Assembly (NCBI GenBank): GCA_017965445.1
Contig: JAGCPZ010000058.1
Location: 22,949-86,948, forward strand
DNA: 64,000 nt
Origin: Fibrobacter sp.
Lineage (GTDB): Bacteria; Fibrobacterota; Fibrobacteria; Fibrobacterales; Fibrobacteraceae
Reading direction: 5' to 3'
Under the pieces are notes generated by a model. That model was not told the origin of the DNA and made no database searches. It worked only from the letters and a program-made list of their open reading frames with translations. A program made the translations under genes and the position numbers. Positions 51,518-60,477 of the stretch are shown one piece after another; position 1 is the stretch's first letter; the number at the start of each line of letters is the position of its first letter.

Positions 51518-51535
51518 GTCTAAAGCTTATTCTCA

Positions 51536-51566
51536 GGGTGACGGCAAAAACGTCGCCCTTCTTTTT
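51536..51566 (+). terminator. Rho-independent terminator
   Basis: GGGTGACG-7-CGTCGCCC (one G-T pair) followed by TTCTTTTT, 19 bases after the stop. Confidence 0.88.
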
Positions 51567-51589
51567 CGAGTCTTTTCAAGGTTAACGCT

Positions 51590-52042
51590 ATGAAAAACAC
51601 AAGTACACTCACCGCATTACTGACCTGCTCAGCATTCGTGACGATTCCGTGCGCACAACCGGAATCCGATATCGCAATACCCGCTGAAAAGGCAGAAATC
51701 ACGCAGGGTGCACCAGACCTTGGACTGAAAGAAAAAGAAAACTGGCAACGTTTACGCGAAGAACGCAAACGCGCAAGACAACAAATTCTCTCGGACATCA
51801 AGGCAAGCGCCCAGGCAGAAATCAAGGCAGCTCAACAAGAAATCGTCCAGCAGAAAACAAATCTCAAAAATCAAAACGAAAACAAGGGTATAGCCAGAGA
51901 GAACTTGATTAATAAAGAAAAGGGTCCCCACGAGAAAGACGTTGGCGAATGGGAAAAACACAAACCCGAATTCCCTCAAATCGACATTCCCCGGCCAGTC
52001 GTACATGACCCCATGCCTTTCCCCAAAGGGCCGAAAATTTAG
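51590..52042 (+). CDS. small exported charged protein, relative of the preceding gene product
   Basis: A signal peptide (STLTALLTCSAFVTIPCA) is followed by a helical, Glu/Lys/Gln-rich region and a Pro-rich end (IDIPRPVVHDPMPFPKGPKI). The segment RLREERKRARQQIL parallels KKMREERNEARKGLL in the 50570 protein, so the two are related. The start lies just after the terminator of the first gene; no separate sigma-54 site is seen, so readthrough or a weak promoter must express it. Confidence 0.6.
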   Translation: MKNTSTLTALLTCSAFVTIPCAQPESDIAIPAEKAEITQGAPDLGLKEKENWQRLREERKRARQQILSDIKASAQAEIKAAQQEIVQQKTNLKNQNENKGIARENLINKEKGPHEKDVGEWEKHKPEFPQIDIPRPVVHDPMPFPKGPKI

Positions 52043-52084
52043 CAGTCTCCATAGAACAGGTACTTAACTTACCAACCATGCATA

Positions 52085-52108
52085 AAGCGGCGCCACAGCG
52101 CCGCTTTT
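52085..52108. terminator. bidirectional terminator
   Basis: AAGCGGCG-CCACAG-CGCCGCTT, a perfect 8-bp stem, followed by TT. It separates the convergent genes ending at 52042 and 52124. Confidence 0.75.
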
Positions 52109-52123
52109 CACATATAAATCCAA

Positions 52124-53980
52124 TTACATCGGTGGCGGGGCGTAAATATAGACACCGCCGCTGCAAGTATATGCACAACCATCGATTTCCTTGACAGCAC
52201 CGTTCTCACAAGTGGTGCCGATAATCGAATTCGACGGACAACGTGCCGACGCAGGGACACAGTTTTCATCTTCACCGCATTCGTAATAACGGAAGCGTTC
52301 AATCCACTTGTTGTTGACGCAGATGTAATTTTCAGAGCGGTAAGAACCTGCAGCAGTTTCGATACGGAGGTCTCTGCTGGATTCTTTTCCATCGCAGGGT
52401 TCGCTCAACCACTTGTCATTGCAGTATTCCTTGAGGTTGTGCTTTGTACAAAGTTCGTATTCGCTAAAGCCGCACTCTGGAATCAACGCGTTGCAATCGA
52501 CTACTAGCGCAACCCAAAATCCATTTTGACAAACAAAGTGTTCACCTGTAGTACAATCATTCACTTCATATTTTTCGCCTTTTTTAGGAGCATCGCATGC
52601 ACCACATTTTCCTTCGCCGATTTTGCAATCGAGATCGGTAATGTGTTCGCAGATTTCATCGCCCATACCCATTTTCTGCCACTTGCCTTTAACGCATTGA
52701 TAATGGCCTTCGAATTTACCTTCTTCAAAACACGCATTGCAGTATTCCAATTCGCCACGAGCACAACGTTGATTTTCTTCCGTCTCTTTCACATTCCATG
52801 TTTCGCCGTTGCAAACGTATGTCACGCTATTTTCGCAGTCAGCAATTTCCTTGATGCCGTTCGGTTCGCAAAGGCGATAACCGCAGCCGCCCATTCCCGG
52901 CTTGCATTCGTCCGGTTTGATATTCAAGCAAGAAACTTTCGTCCAGTTGTTGTTTTTGCATTGGTAATTGCCGCCGGTAACGCAATCGACAGCGGAAGTT
53001 CCGTTCTGATTCACGCAATTCCCTTGAGCGGTCATGCCATCGTAATCCGAGATGTGCTTGCAGGCCGCCATTGCACTTGAGCTCAACGCAGCAATCGACG
53101 AAGAGCTTTTTGTAGTTACAGAAGACGAAGAACTTTTTGCCGTTACCGAGGATGAGGATTTTTGTTCAATAAGGAAGCTCCATTCTCCTTCTTTACAAAT
53201 AAGTTTATCACCCGTTGTACAATCAACAGTCTCTGCATTTTCTTTTTCACACGGGTTGCACGGGCATTTGTAGCCTTCCATGCAAGGTGCACAAAGTTTT
53301 CCATAAACTTCTACACATTTTTCTTTTTCTGTACAGCAAACAGGATCATAAGAATGCTCTCCATTACAGTTTGTTGTCCATCGACCGTTAGGGCAAATTT
53401 CATCAGTAGCTAGCCATCCTCCGCTTTTACAGACTACTTTAGCGCCAGTTCTGCAGTCTGTTGCAAATTCATCTTTTGTGGAATCACATGAGACGCACGG
53501 CCAAGCATCACACCTAACATCAGTCACATATTTGCACAATTCAACGTTGCTAGAGCTAGACAACGCAACCGACGAAGAACTTTTTTCTACATAATAATTC
53601 CATTCGCCGTCTTTACAGACTACTTTAACACCAGTTTGGCAATCGACACCGAATTCAGCCTTCTTTATGTCGCAAGGATTGCATGAGCATTTAACACCAG
53701 GAGGGCAGGGTTCGCACGCCAAATCGGTAAAGTGAACGCAAGTTTCCATTTTGCCGGAACTAGACAACGTTTTAACGGACGACGAACTTTGAGCAAACAC
53801 GCTGCTCGAAGCAGGCTGATTTTTCACTTCCGTGCTAGAAGATTCCGGAGCCGGATTCCCGACGGCCGAAGAATACACTGCACTCAAATCAGGAGCATTC
53901 AAATTTCCATTGTCGCAAGCGACAACTCCTAACGCGGCGGCCGCAACCAAGGCAGCGCCGATATACTTTATCGGTTCCAT
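52124..53980 (-). CDS. large Cys-rich repeat lipoprotein with poly-Ser linkers
   Basis: The lipobox LGVVAC ends the signal. The 600-residue mature part has at least five related Cys-rich units of the form C-x3-TD...C...DC-x-TG-x4-C-x4-W (examples: DCQTGVKVVCKDGEW, DCRTGAKVVCKSGGW, DCTTGDKLICKEGEW), separated by Ser runs (SSSSV repeats). Such Ser-linked modules are typical of Fibrobacter surface proteins. No enzyme domain is recognised; carbohydrate binding or adhesion is possible. The ATG follows AAGGAG. Third gene of a minus-strand set with the TIGR02147 protein. Confidence 0.7.
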   Translation of the reverse strand: MEPIKYIGAALVAAAALGVVACDNGNLNAPDLSAVYSSAVGNPAPESSSTEVKNQPASSSVFAQSSSSVKTLSSSGKMETCVHFTDLACEPCPPGVKCSCNPCDIKKAEFGVDCQTGVKVVCKDGEWNYYVEKSSSSVALSSSSNVELCKYVTDVRCDAWPCVSCDSTKDEFATDCRTGAKVVCKSGGWLATDEICPNGRWTTNCNGEHSYDPVCCTEKEKCVEVYGKLCAPCMEGYKCPCNPCEKENAETVDCTTGDKLICKEGEWSFLIEQKSSSSVTAKSSSSSVTTKSSSSIAALSSSAMAACKHISDYDGMTAQGNCVNQNGTSAVDCVTGGNYQCKNNNWTKVSCLNIKPDECKPGMGGCGYRLCEPNGIKEIADCENSVTYVCNGETWNVKETEENQRCARGELEYCNACFEEGKFEGHYQCVKGKWQKMGMGDEICEHITDLDCKIGEGKCGACDAPKKGEKYEVNDCTTGEHFVCQNGFWVALVVDCNALIPECGFSEYELCTKHNLKEYCNDKWLSEPCDGKESSRDLRIETAAGSYRSENYICVNNKWIERFRYYECGEDENCVPASARCPSNSIIGTTCENGAVKEIDGCAYTCSGGVYIYAPPPM

Positions 53981-54009
53981 GATGACTTCTCCTTAATTTT
54001 TAAATTCTT

Positions 54010-54936
54010 TTATGGCGTGCGGGAGCTTTCCTTAATCCATTCATCCCTAGTTTCTAAAACAGGGCACTTGCCAGACCAATTATTTTCAACAGGTACGTGA
54101 ACAATTTCGGGACGGTTATCAATTTCTCCACAGTAATAGAACAGGAATCGTTCCATTTTCCCAAACGAAGACTCGCAACGGCCTGCCGAAATATCCAACA
54201 CCGTAATCGTATCCTTCGCGATATCCGCCAAGACGAATCCAGCCGCTATTCCATCACCATAAATATTCAACATATAAAGTCCGCAATTTGCATCCAAAGA
54301 ATCGTTCTTTATCGCATTGACAATGTCAGAATATTCCTTGACAGCCATCGGGAAGAACAGCTCCAACGCAGCAATATTCTGCTTTACGAACTTGTGTGGC
54401 CAAGGTCCATCAAATTCCGTAACCGATGCCGAAGGCGGATTCGTTATCGGATCACTTGGATTTACACTCTCTGAAACATCAAACTTTGCCGACAAGACCG
54501 CACCATCGAACAATGCTGAATCCAGTTTAAACTGTTTCAAGTAAGAATCCAGCGAACGGGAATTCGGATCTTGCTCAAATATAGGCGGAGTCTGCGTTTT
54601 ACCGTCAGAAAGACTGCTCGAATAATTTGGCGTATTGTCTTTTTGCGAACTGCTACTGGCAACTTCGCTGCTGCTCAAAGCGACGCCTTTTGAAGACGAA
54701 GAAACAGCGCTAGACCACTTTAGCGAACTGCTTGAAGATTCTTCGTCACCGCCGGACGAAGACGATTCATCCGCTGAAGAACTCGACGGAATTTTTTCCG
54801 CCATTTCGTTCCCTTCTTCGGAAGTACCTGCAAACGTTCCGGAATCACCGCAACCAACAACAAACAGAGCAGCGCAAATGCAAAGGATTACAGGCAAAGT
54901 CAAAGGCATAGTCTTTTTTTTCTTAAACTTGTTCAT
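54010..54936 (-). CDS. Ser-rich lipoprotein
   Basis: A signal with lipobox VVGCGD is followed by about 100 residues of SSSS-rich linker and a 190-residue globular domain with few Cys, ending DEWIKESSRTP. No family recognised. The start overlaps the end of the TIGR02147 gene by 14 bases, so the two are translationally coupled, and the large Cys-rich lipoprotein gene follows after 29 bases. Confidence 0.7.
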   Translation of the reverse strand: MNKFKKKKTMPLTLPVILCICAALFVVGCGDSGTFAGTSEEGNEMAEKIPSSSSADESSSSGGDEESSSSSLKWSSAVSSSSKGVALSSSEVASSSSQKDNTPNYSSSLSDGKTQTPPIFEQDPNSRSLDSYLKQFKLDSALFDGAVLSAKFDVSESVNPSDPITNPPSASVTEFDGPWPHKFVKQNIAALELFFPMAVKEYSDIVNAIKNDSLDANCGLYMLNIYGDGIAAGFVLADIAKDTITVLDISAGRCESSFGKMERFLFYYCGEIDNRPEIVHVPVENNWSGKCPVLETRDEWIKESSRTP

Positions 54937-55756
54937 CGTTGCCCTCCTTGACGTTCTTGGTAAGCGGGAAAAGCTGTAAATTCAATCGGTAAACCTGTTC
55001 AATATTTTTTTCTTCGGCCGCAATATCGATAATCTGTCGGCGGCATTCGTCCAACACACCTTCAATTTTGCGATAAGACTCACGTGAGAGTCCCATAGTC
55101 ACACCACTAAAATTACGTATTTCCTTAGGGAGTTCCAAGGCGGGAGTCGCCAGTTTGGACATTTCACGGTGCATTCCACGCAAAGCAAGCCTTGTCGCAT
55201 CCGTGGTTCCTTTCACCGACGTTTCGGATTGCACGAAATTTCCGTCCACTTTTTTCAGGAGCCCTGCCTTCGTCAAAAAGTCCAAGGAATCACGGACCTC
55301 TAACGCAGAAACCTCCGGATAGCACATCTTCGCCATTTCGCCAGGAGTCGCCCCCGGCATGATCGGCGCGAGTTCCCTAAGCACGGGATTACGCCACGTA
55401 TCATAATACTGGAAAAATTCGCCTTCCAACGTACGCACTTTGTACGTCTTAGCAATGGCAATCATTTTTTTGTAGGCTTCAGTTTTTTTTTCTTCAGTTT
55501 CGGCCTGGCCGAACTGGACCATCGCCCTGAAGTAATCCATCTCGAATCCCGAAAGCCCCATCGCAGCACCAGTGCGTTCCACACCGATACGGCTGAGTTT
55601 GCTTTTTCCGTCGCATACGACTTTCATATACGAAGGCGAAGAGAAGCCTGCATTCTTGGAAAACTCACGCCAAGAAAACGCAGAGCGCAGTTTGCGGTCT
55701 TCGTAAAAGTCGCGCATGTACTTGCGAAAATCGGAATATTCGACAATCGGTCTCAT
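54923..55756 (-). CDS. TIGR02147-family protein (Fibrobacter paralogous family), probable regulator
   Basis: The 277-residue protein matches the F. succinogenes paralog family: PIVEYSDFRKYMRDFYEDRK, an HTH-like SWREFSKNAGFSSPSYMKVV, then a long helical part (YFRAMVQFGQAETEEKK; YRLNLQLFPLTK near the end). No signal or membrane segment. The HTH-like start suggests DNA binding. It is the first gene of the lipoprotein operon and may control it; that role is an inference. Confidence 0.85.
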   Translation of the reverse strand: MRPIVEYSDFRKYMRDFYEDRKLRSAFSWREFSKNAGFSSPSYMKVVCDGKSKLSRIGVERTGAAMGLSGFEMDYFRAMVQFGQAETEEKKTEAYKKMIAIAKTYKVRTLEGEFFQYYDTWRNPVLRELAPIMPGATPGEMAKMCYPEVSALEVRDSLDFLTKAGLLKKVDGNFVQSETSVKGTTDATRLALRGMHREMSKLATPALELPKEIRNFSGVTMGLSRESYRKIEGVLDECRRQIIDIAAEEKNIEQVYRLNLQLFPLTKNVKEGNDEQV

Positions 55757-55893
55757 ACCCCAAAATATACAAGCATTTTTTCAAAAAGTCAAGTGATTTA
55801 TGCTACAAATTTAAAGTTTTTATCAAAATTTAGCCATTTTTTATAATTATAGACACAAAAATTTTGCATATACTACACTCTGTTGCATATACA

Positions 55894-55924
55894 CAAAAAA
55901 AGCACCTCCGTCTTCGAAGATGCT
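55894..55924 (-). terminator. Rho-independent terminator after the DUF4416 gene
   Basis: On the minus strand AGCATC and GGTGCT (one G-T pair) enclose a 12-base loop, followed by seven T, about 20 bases after the stop. The remaining 140 bp up to the TIGR02147 start is AT-rich. Confidence 0.65.
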
Positions 55925-55945
55925 CAAAATTCAGTCTGGCCAAAA

Positions 55946-56476
55946 CTACTTGCGCGCTTTCTTGAATTTTTCGCGAATCAATTGTAAGTCATGCTGGTAG
56001 GGATTCCTTACAAAGTCATCGAACGCCCACGATGTCGGGTGAAACACGCCCTTCGCGTAGGTGAGCAACATATCGAGCCATACGCCCTTCCCAGCATAAA
56101 GTTTGAACGGACCACGCTTATAGCTCGGGAGCACCACTTTGTCCATGTCCATATAGCCGATATCGATGTTCACATGGCGTAGTTCTGGAGTCTCCGCAGA
56201 CGCCGTCGTCAGTTCTAAAGCATTGCTGCGTTCCTTTTCTTCGGCAATTGTCTCCGGCGGAATTTCTTTCTCGAAAGAGACTACACCGCGATACAAATCA
56301 TCACCCATTTCAGGCTTATAGTAATCGGTCTTGTCGAACGCAAAGAGTCGCCCCTTGTGGCGAAGCGGCCCCCACGTTTTTTCAAGAAGTTCAATCACTT
56401 CCGGATTCCATTCAGAACCCTTTTGCAATACAAACGCAATCAGTTGCGCATTTTCAGAAAATTGAGAAGCTTTCAT
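55946..56476 (-). CDS. DUF4416-family protein
   Basis: The 176-residue protein has the DUF4416 landmarks: LIAFVLQKGSEW near the start, LFAFDKTDYYKPEMGDDLYR, then NIDIGYMDMDKVVL and the FKLYAGKGVW, GVFHPTSWAFDDFV stretches. The function of the family is unknown. Cytoplasmic by sequence. It follows the metzincin-like lipoprotein gene by 15 bases. Confidence 0.85.
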   Translation of the reverse strand: MKASQFSENAQLIAFVLQKGSEWNPEVIELLEKTWGPLRHKGRLFAFDKTDYYKPEMGDDLYRGVVSFEKEIPPETIAEEKERSNALELTTASAETPELRHVNIDIGYMDMDKVVLPSYKRGPFKLYAGKGVWLDMLLTYAKGVFHPTSWAFDDFVRNPYQHDLQLIREKFKKARK

Positions 56477-56491
56477 TTTTATGCGAAATAA

Positions 56492-57820
56492 TTAATGCGG
56501 AATAATCGTTAGCGACGAACGGACCAGTTCCATCTGTTGTTTTGTAAAAGAGACGTCGAGATCATCTTCTACCGTCACAGGAAACATAATATTTTCCAAG
56601 TCTGGGCATGAATAAATTGCCGATTTTGCCAAATAATTGGGACGTTTCAAGTAATAAATATCTCCACGAACAACGTCTTGTTCTTCCGCCTGTCGATAAA
56701 GCCCACTTTCCAGCACATATTTACAGAACGGTGTATCCGTCAAGCCATCTTCCACATTGGACATATCGCCCACCGAGAACGTCGAACCGTCATCCAGTAA
56801 CACAACCTGATTCAAATCACGCCTTGTTGCCGAAGTATGGCGTAGTCCAAAGAAATGTCCCGTTTCGTGAACCGCGGTCATAACAATGTTTTTCGATGAC
56901 AGGTGTTCCATTTCGCCAGACGACTTCCTGACGTTTTCACCAATAACTACTGACCCCTCTTTGCCAGCCCCAAGGATTCCCGAGAACAAGCGAGAAAATC
57001 CCATGATGTCGTTTTCGCCGATGCTATGGACCAATACAATACTCAACGCGTTGCGAAGACCATCTTCGGGCCATCCCGTCAATTCACTTACAAAGAAATC
57101 TTCCGAATTGACGCCGGCCACCCATGGTTTATTCTGTGGATACCGATTTCCAAGCGTCGGATGTTCATGGGCGTAGCGCACGTGAATCGTATCTATCGTA
57201 ATGCCGAGATATTTTTTCCGGAAAGACCGCAACATCTCGCTAGCCAATTCTTCGACGTTCTTGCCGTCAAGCGTTTTTTCTATAGCCCCGACAGCAATTA
57301 AATTAATCGTCAGAGAGTCGGAGTAAGAACCTGTTCCGGTAAAACTTATGTTTTTCACCCGGCCCGGAAAATATTGCCCATCAACGCCAAGCGAAGTAAA
57401 CCATATCGACATTTTATTTTCTTCGCAAACAAAAGAATAGACATAACGATTTCCAACAATCTTGGGCTGCAAAGAACGCACCTTTGTATATCCTACACGC
57501 CCCGATTCCCCATTGATGGGGAACGTGTGGAAGAGCTGCAGTTCTGGAGACGGCATAGTCGAATCGACATCGAACGAAAGCTGGTAAGATGCGTTGGGAT
57601 GAACGACAAGCATAACTCCACGCGCCAAGTTGAACGCCACAGAATCATTTTTGGCCATGTCGTTCGGATAAATTTTATGGACTATTGGCCTACTTGCATC
57701 GGGAGGGAGAGTTGGATCGTTATCAACATCGACAAGCTCAGAGCACGCCGTCAAAAGGCACACTCCCAAAATGCACAAAAAGCTATAAACCCACATCCAT
57801 TTTTTACAAACTTTTTTCAT
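56492..57820 (-). CDS. metzincin-like zinc metalloprotease lipoprotein
   Basis: The lipobox LLTACS ends the signal. The zinc motif HETGHFFGLRH (HExxHxxGxxH, about residues 316-326) and a later Met-turn candidate (ENIMFP, about 412) mark a metzincin-type protease. The N-terminal 200 residues are beta-rich and unassigned. It should act at the cell surface or in the periplasm. Substrate unknown. Expressed with the DUF4416 gene. Confidence 0.8.
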   Translation of the reverse strand: MKKVCKKWMWVYSFLCILGVCLLTACSELVDVDNDPTLPPDASRPIVHKIYPNDMAKNDSVAFNLARGVMLVVHPNASYQLSFDVDSTMPSPELQLFHTFPINGESGRVGYTKVRSLQPKIVGNRYVYSFVCEENKMSIWFTSLGVDGQYFPGRVKNISFTGTGSYSDSLTINLIAVGAIEKTLDGKNVEELASEMLRSFRKKYLGITIDTIHVRYAHEHPTLGNRYPQNKPWVAGVNSEDFFVSELTGWPEDGLRNALSIVLVHSIGENDIMGFSRLFSGILGAGKEGSVVIGENVRKSSGEMEHLSSKNIVMTAVHETGHFFGLRHTSATRRDLNQVVLLDDGSTFSVGDMSNVEDGLTDTPFCKYVLESGLYRQAEEQDVVRGDIYYLKRPNYLAKSAIYSCPDLENIMFPVTVEDDLDVSFTKQQMELVRSSLTIIPH

Positions 57821-57896
57821 AAGAAATCAGTCCAAACACTCCTCAAATGCGTGTATAAGAATAGAGACTCACTTAAAATACAAAAGAATTAAGAAA

Positions 57897-60311
57897 ATGA
57901 AGAAAAATATTAAAGAAAAAATATTTAACGCCATAAAAGACCTAATCGCCCCGCTAGACGGAAAGCCCGCCCTTGTAAGCGCACTGGTACTTACAGCAAC
58001 AATCGCCGCCCTAGACGAACGCACATTCGCCAGTTTTCTGCTCGGAATGGTATTCTTGCTCACACATTTCTTCCGGCGGCACATTCAATGGGTGATTTTT
58101 ATCACTATGGCAGCGGGGATTGTCGCGCATGAAGGATTTTTGGGGATTTGGCAACCTATGGATAGCCGAACTGTTGGCCAAACGGAGATTGTCAGCAATT
58201 CCGGCTGCGGGATAATCGAAATGCGGCTCCCCCGCCCCAAAGGAACGGCGTTTATCATCAATGTTTTGCGCGATGCCGAGAAGACCGCTAACGGAAATGC
58301 GCCAGAAAATGCGCTAGGAAATGCGCGCAAGGCTCATTACAAGGTGCGACTGACCGAGAAGCGGAACCTGCCGGACCTCCCCCTGCCGGGGGATTCCATC
58401 TGCTTTGAAGCCTCGTGGTATCCGGTGATGCCGCCAAGCGTACCCGGCGCATTTGACACGCAAAACTGGCTAAATTCGCAGGGACTTGCCGCCTACGGCA
58501 AATTCAAACGCTGGACCGCTTACAGCGGCGATTGGACGTTCGAACGGAGCTTTTTTCACTTCAGGCAATTTTTGCAACGGCGGTTTGCGAAGTTTCTCGA
58601 CCCCGCAGAGACGGGACTTTTGATGGGATTATTGGCGGGCGACCGCTCGGGCATTCCAGAAGTGCTGCGTAGTGATTTCCAGCGGTCAGGACTCGTGCAC
58701 GTGCTTGCGATCAGCGGCTTTCACGTGGTTTTGCTCGCCGGAATGCTCATGATTTTCTTGAAAGCGACCGGACTTCCCCATAAAATCGTTATCATCATCG
58801 CCGTGACGCTCCTTGCGATTTACGTTCCCGTTACAGGAGGTTCGCCAGCCGTCCGCCGTGCGGTCATGATGTTCGCCATTCCGCAAATTGGCACTTTGTT
58901 CGGGAAACCCGCCAATACGCTCAACAGCTTGGGCGTCGCGCTGCTCCTCATCATTTTACCAGAGCCAAGCGTCATCTGGAATCCAGGATTCCAGCTTTCG
59001 TTTGCCGCAACCGCCGGAATCATCATCGGAACGCCGCACAACCCGACAAAGCTTTTGCCCGACAGTCTCAAGCAAAACAAGCTTTGGCAAAAGATTCAGG
59101 CGTTCGCGATTGACCCGACTTATGTTACGCTTTGCGCCACGCTTGCCACGGCACCTTTTTTGATTCATCACTTCAAGACGCTTTCGCCGTTCGCTTGGTT
59201 CGGAAACATCATCATCGTGCCCGCGATTTCGCTTGGCATGCAAGCGGGGCTTTTTGCACAGCTTTCGCCTATTGACTTTATCTGCGGAACATTTTGCGCT
59301 GCCGCGAGATTCTTTTTGCGGCTCGCCTCGCTTTTGACGAGAATCCTCTCAGACTCTGCCGCTGCCTCGATGACCGTTGGGCCGTTCTCACCTGCGGTAC
59401 TTCTCGCGCTAGGAATCTTGATTCTACTTTTGCCCGTTTGCTACAAAAATTACATTGCCCGCAAATATGCATTTTTATGCATTTTAATCGCTGCCGCTTT
59501 GTTCGCATTTGAAAGCTACCGCGAAGTACTGCACCCGTCATGGACACTCACCACCATCGATGTCGGCCAAGGCGACAGCCATCTCGTAAAGACGCCTTCA
59601 GGCAGACACTTCCTTATTGATGTTGGCGACAACCGCAAAGTCGATTCTGGCAAGGATATCGTCGTTCCGTTTTTGCACCACATTGGCGTAAGCAAACTCG
59701 ATGCACTCATCATCACGCACCCCGACCAAGATCATTTTGGCGGAGCGATTTCGCTCATCAAGATGTTCCCCGTCAAGGAAATATGGACAAGCGAATGTTC
59801 CCTGAAAGAGCCCAAGCCCGATTGGCAAAAGTTCATCCATGAAGCCCGCAAACGGAACATTCCCATCCGTAACGTCCATCGAGGCATTCTCTGGAAAGAG
59901 AACTTCTTTGAAATCAAGACGCTCCACCCTATCAAAAACGTCTGCGTCGAAGCGAACGAAGGGAGCGTCACCGTTCGGCTTAAAGGGCTAGGGCATTCCG
60001 CCATCCTCACGGGAGACCTCACCATCGCAGGCGAAAAAGAAATCCAAAAGACAGATATTTATCTGAAAAGCGATGTGCTAAAACTCGGGCACCACGGTTC
60101 TAAGACATCCAGCAGCGTACCGTTCGTGACAGCAATCGACCCCACTTACGCCATTATCCCGAGCGGTCGCAAAAACCGTTTCCGTCACCCGCACAAGCAA
60201 GTGCTGAACCGCCTCGACTCGCTAAACATCCCCTACATCAACACCGCCAAAAAAGGGACGATAACGTTCACGTTCGCCCCTGATTCAGTAAGCTATACAA
60301 CAATGTGGTGA
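57897..60311 (+). CDS. comEC: ComEC/Rec2 competence DNA channel
   Basis: The 804-residue protein has an N-terminal membrane part with an OB-like loop, the Competence domain (LLMGLLAGDRSGIPEVLRSDF, GLVHVLAISGFHVVLLAG, YVPVTGGSPAVRRAV) and a C-terminal metallo-beta-lactamase-like domain (TIDVGQGDSHLVKTPSGRHF, THPDQDHFGG, LGHHGSKTSSS). It transports single-stranded DNA across the inner membrane. A terminator follows. The secretin/pseudopilin cluster at 46-50 kb might supply the outer part, but this is not shown. Confidence 0.92.
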   Translation: MKKNIKEKIFNAIKDLIAPLDGKPALVSALVLTATIAALDERTFASFLLGMVFLLTHFFRRHIQWVIFITMAAGIVAHEGFLGIWQPMDSRTVGQTEIVSNSGCGIIEMRLPRPKGTAFIINVLRDAEKTANGNAPENALGNARKAHYKVRLTEKRNLPDLPLPGDSICFEASWYPVMPPSVPGAFDTQNWLNSQGLAAYGKFKRWTAYSGDWTFERSFFHFRQFLQRRFAKFLDPAETGLLMGLLAGDRSGIPEVLRSDFQRSGLVHVLAISGFHVVLLAGMLMIFLKATGLPHKIVIIIAVTLLAIYVPVTGGSPAVRRAVMMFAIPQIGTLFGKPANTLNSLGVALLLIILPEPSVIWNPGFQLSFAATAGIIIGTPHNPTKLLPDSLKQNKLWQKIQAFAIDPTYVTLCATLATAPFLIHHFKTLSPFAWFGNIIIVPAISLGMQAGLFAQLSPIDFICGTFCAAARFFLRLASLLTRILSDSAAASMTVGPFSPAVLLALGILILLLPVCYKNYIARKYAFLCILIAAALFAFESYREVLHPSWTLTTIDVGQGDSHLVKTPSGRHFLIDVGDNRKVDSGKDIVVPFLHHIGVSKLDALIITHPDQDHFGGAISLIKMFPVKEIWTSECSLKEPKPDWQKFIHEARKRNIPIRNVHRGILWKENFFEIKTLHPIKNVCVEANEGSVTVRLKGLGHSAILTGDLTIAGEKEIQKTDIYLKSDVLKLGHHGSKTSSSVPFVTAIDPTYAIIPSGRKNRFRHPHKQVLNRLDSLNIPYINTAKKGTITFTFAPDSVSYTTMW

Positions 60312-60314
60312 ATT

Positions 60315-60333
60315 GCGGCTTCGCCGCATTTTC
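60315..60333 (+). terminator. Rho-independent terminator after comEC
   Basis: TGCGGC-TTC-GCCGCA followed by TTTT, four bases after the stop. Confidence 0.8.
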
Positions 60334-60334
60334 A

Positions 60335-60364
60335 AGTTACTAGTTACTAGATACTAGTTACTAG
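60335..60364. repeat. heptanucleotide block (TTACTAG family)
   Basis: AGTTACT-AGTTACT-AGATACT-AGTTACT-AG: four tandem 7-mers, same words as 50259-50350. Confidence 0.85.
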
Positions 60365-60448
60365 CAAAACGTCATCCTGATCGTTAGCTTGTCATGCCCG
60401 CGAAAGCGGGCACCACCTTTCCGTAATTATCCAGCCCAATAACTAAAA

Positions 60449-60477
60449 GGAGATTCCCGATCAAGTCGGGAATGACA
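60449..60477. repeat. dispersed palindromic repeat overlapping the hisN stop
   Basis: AGATTCCCGATCAAGTCGGG followed by AATGACA. The TGA stop of hisN (60461-60463) lies in the centre of the palindrome. Another unit of the family, with GCCCGC/GCGGGC, is at 60393-60411. Confidence 0.8.
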
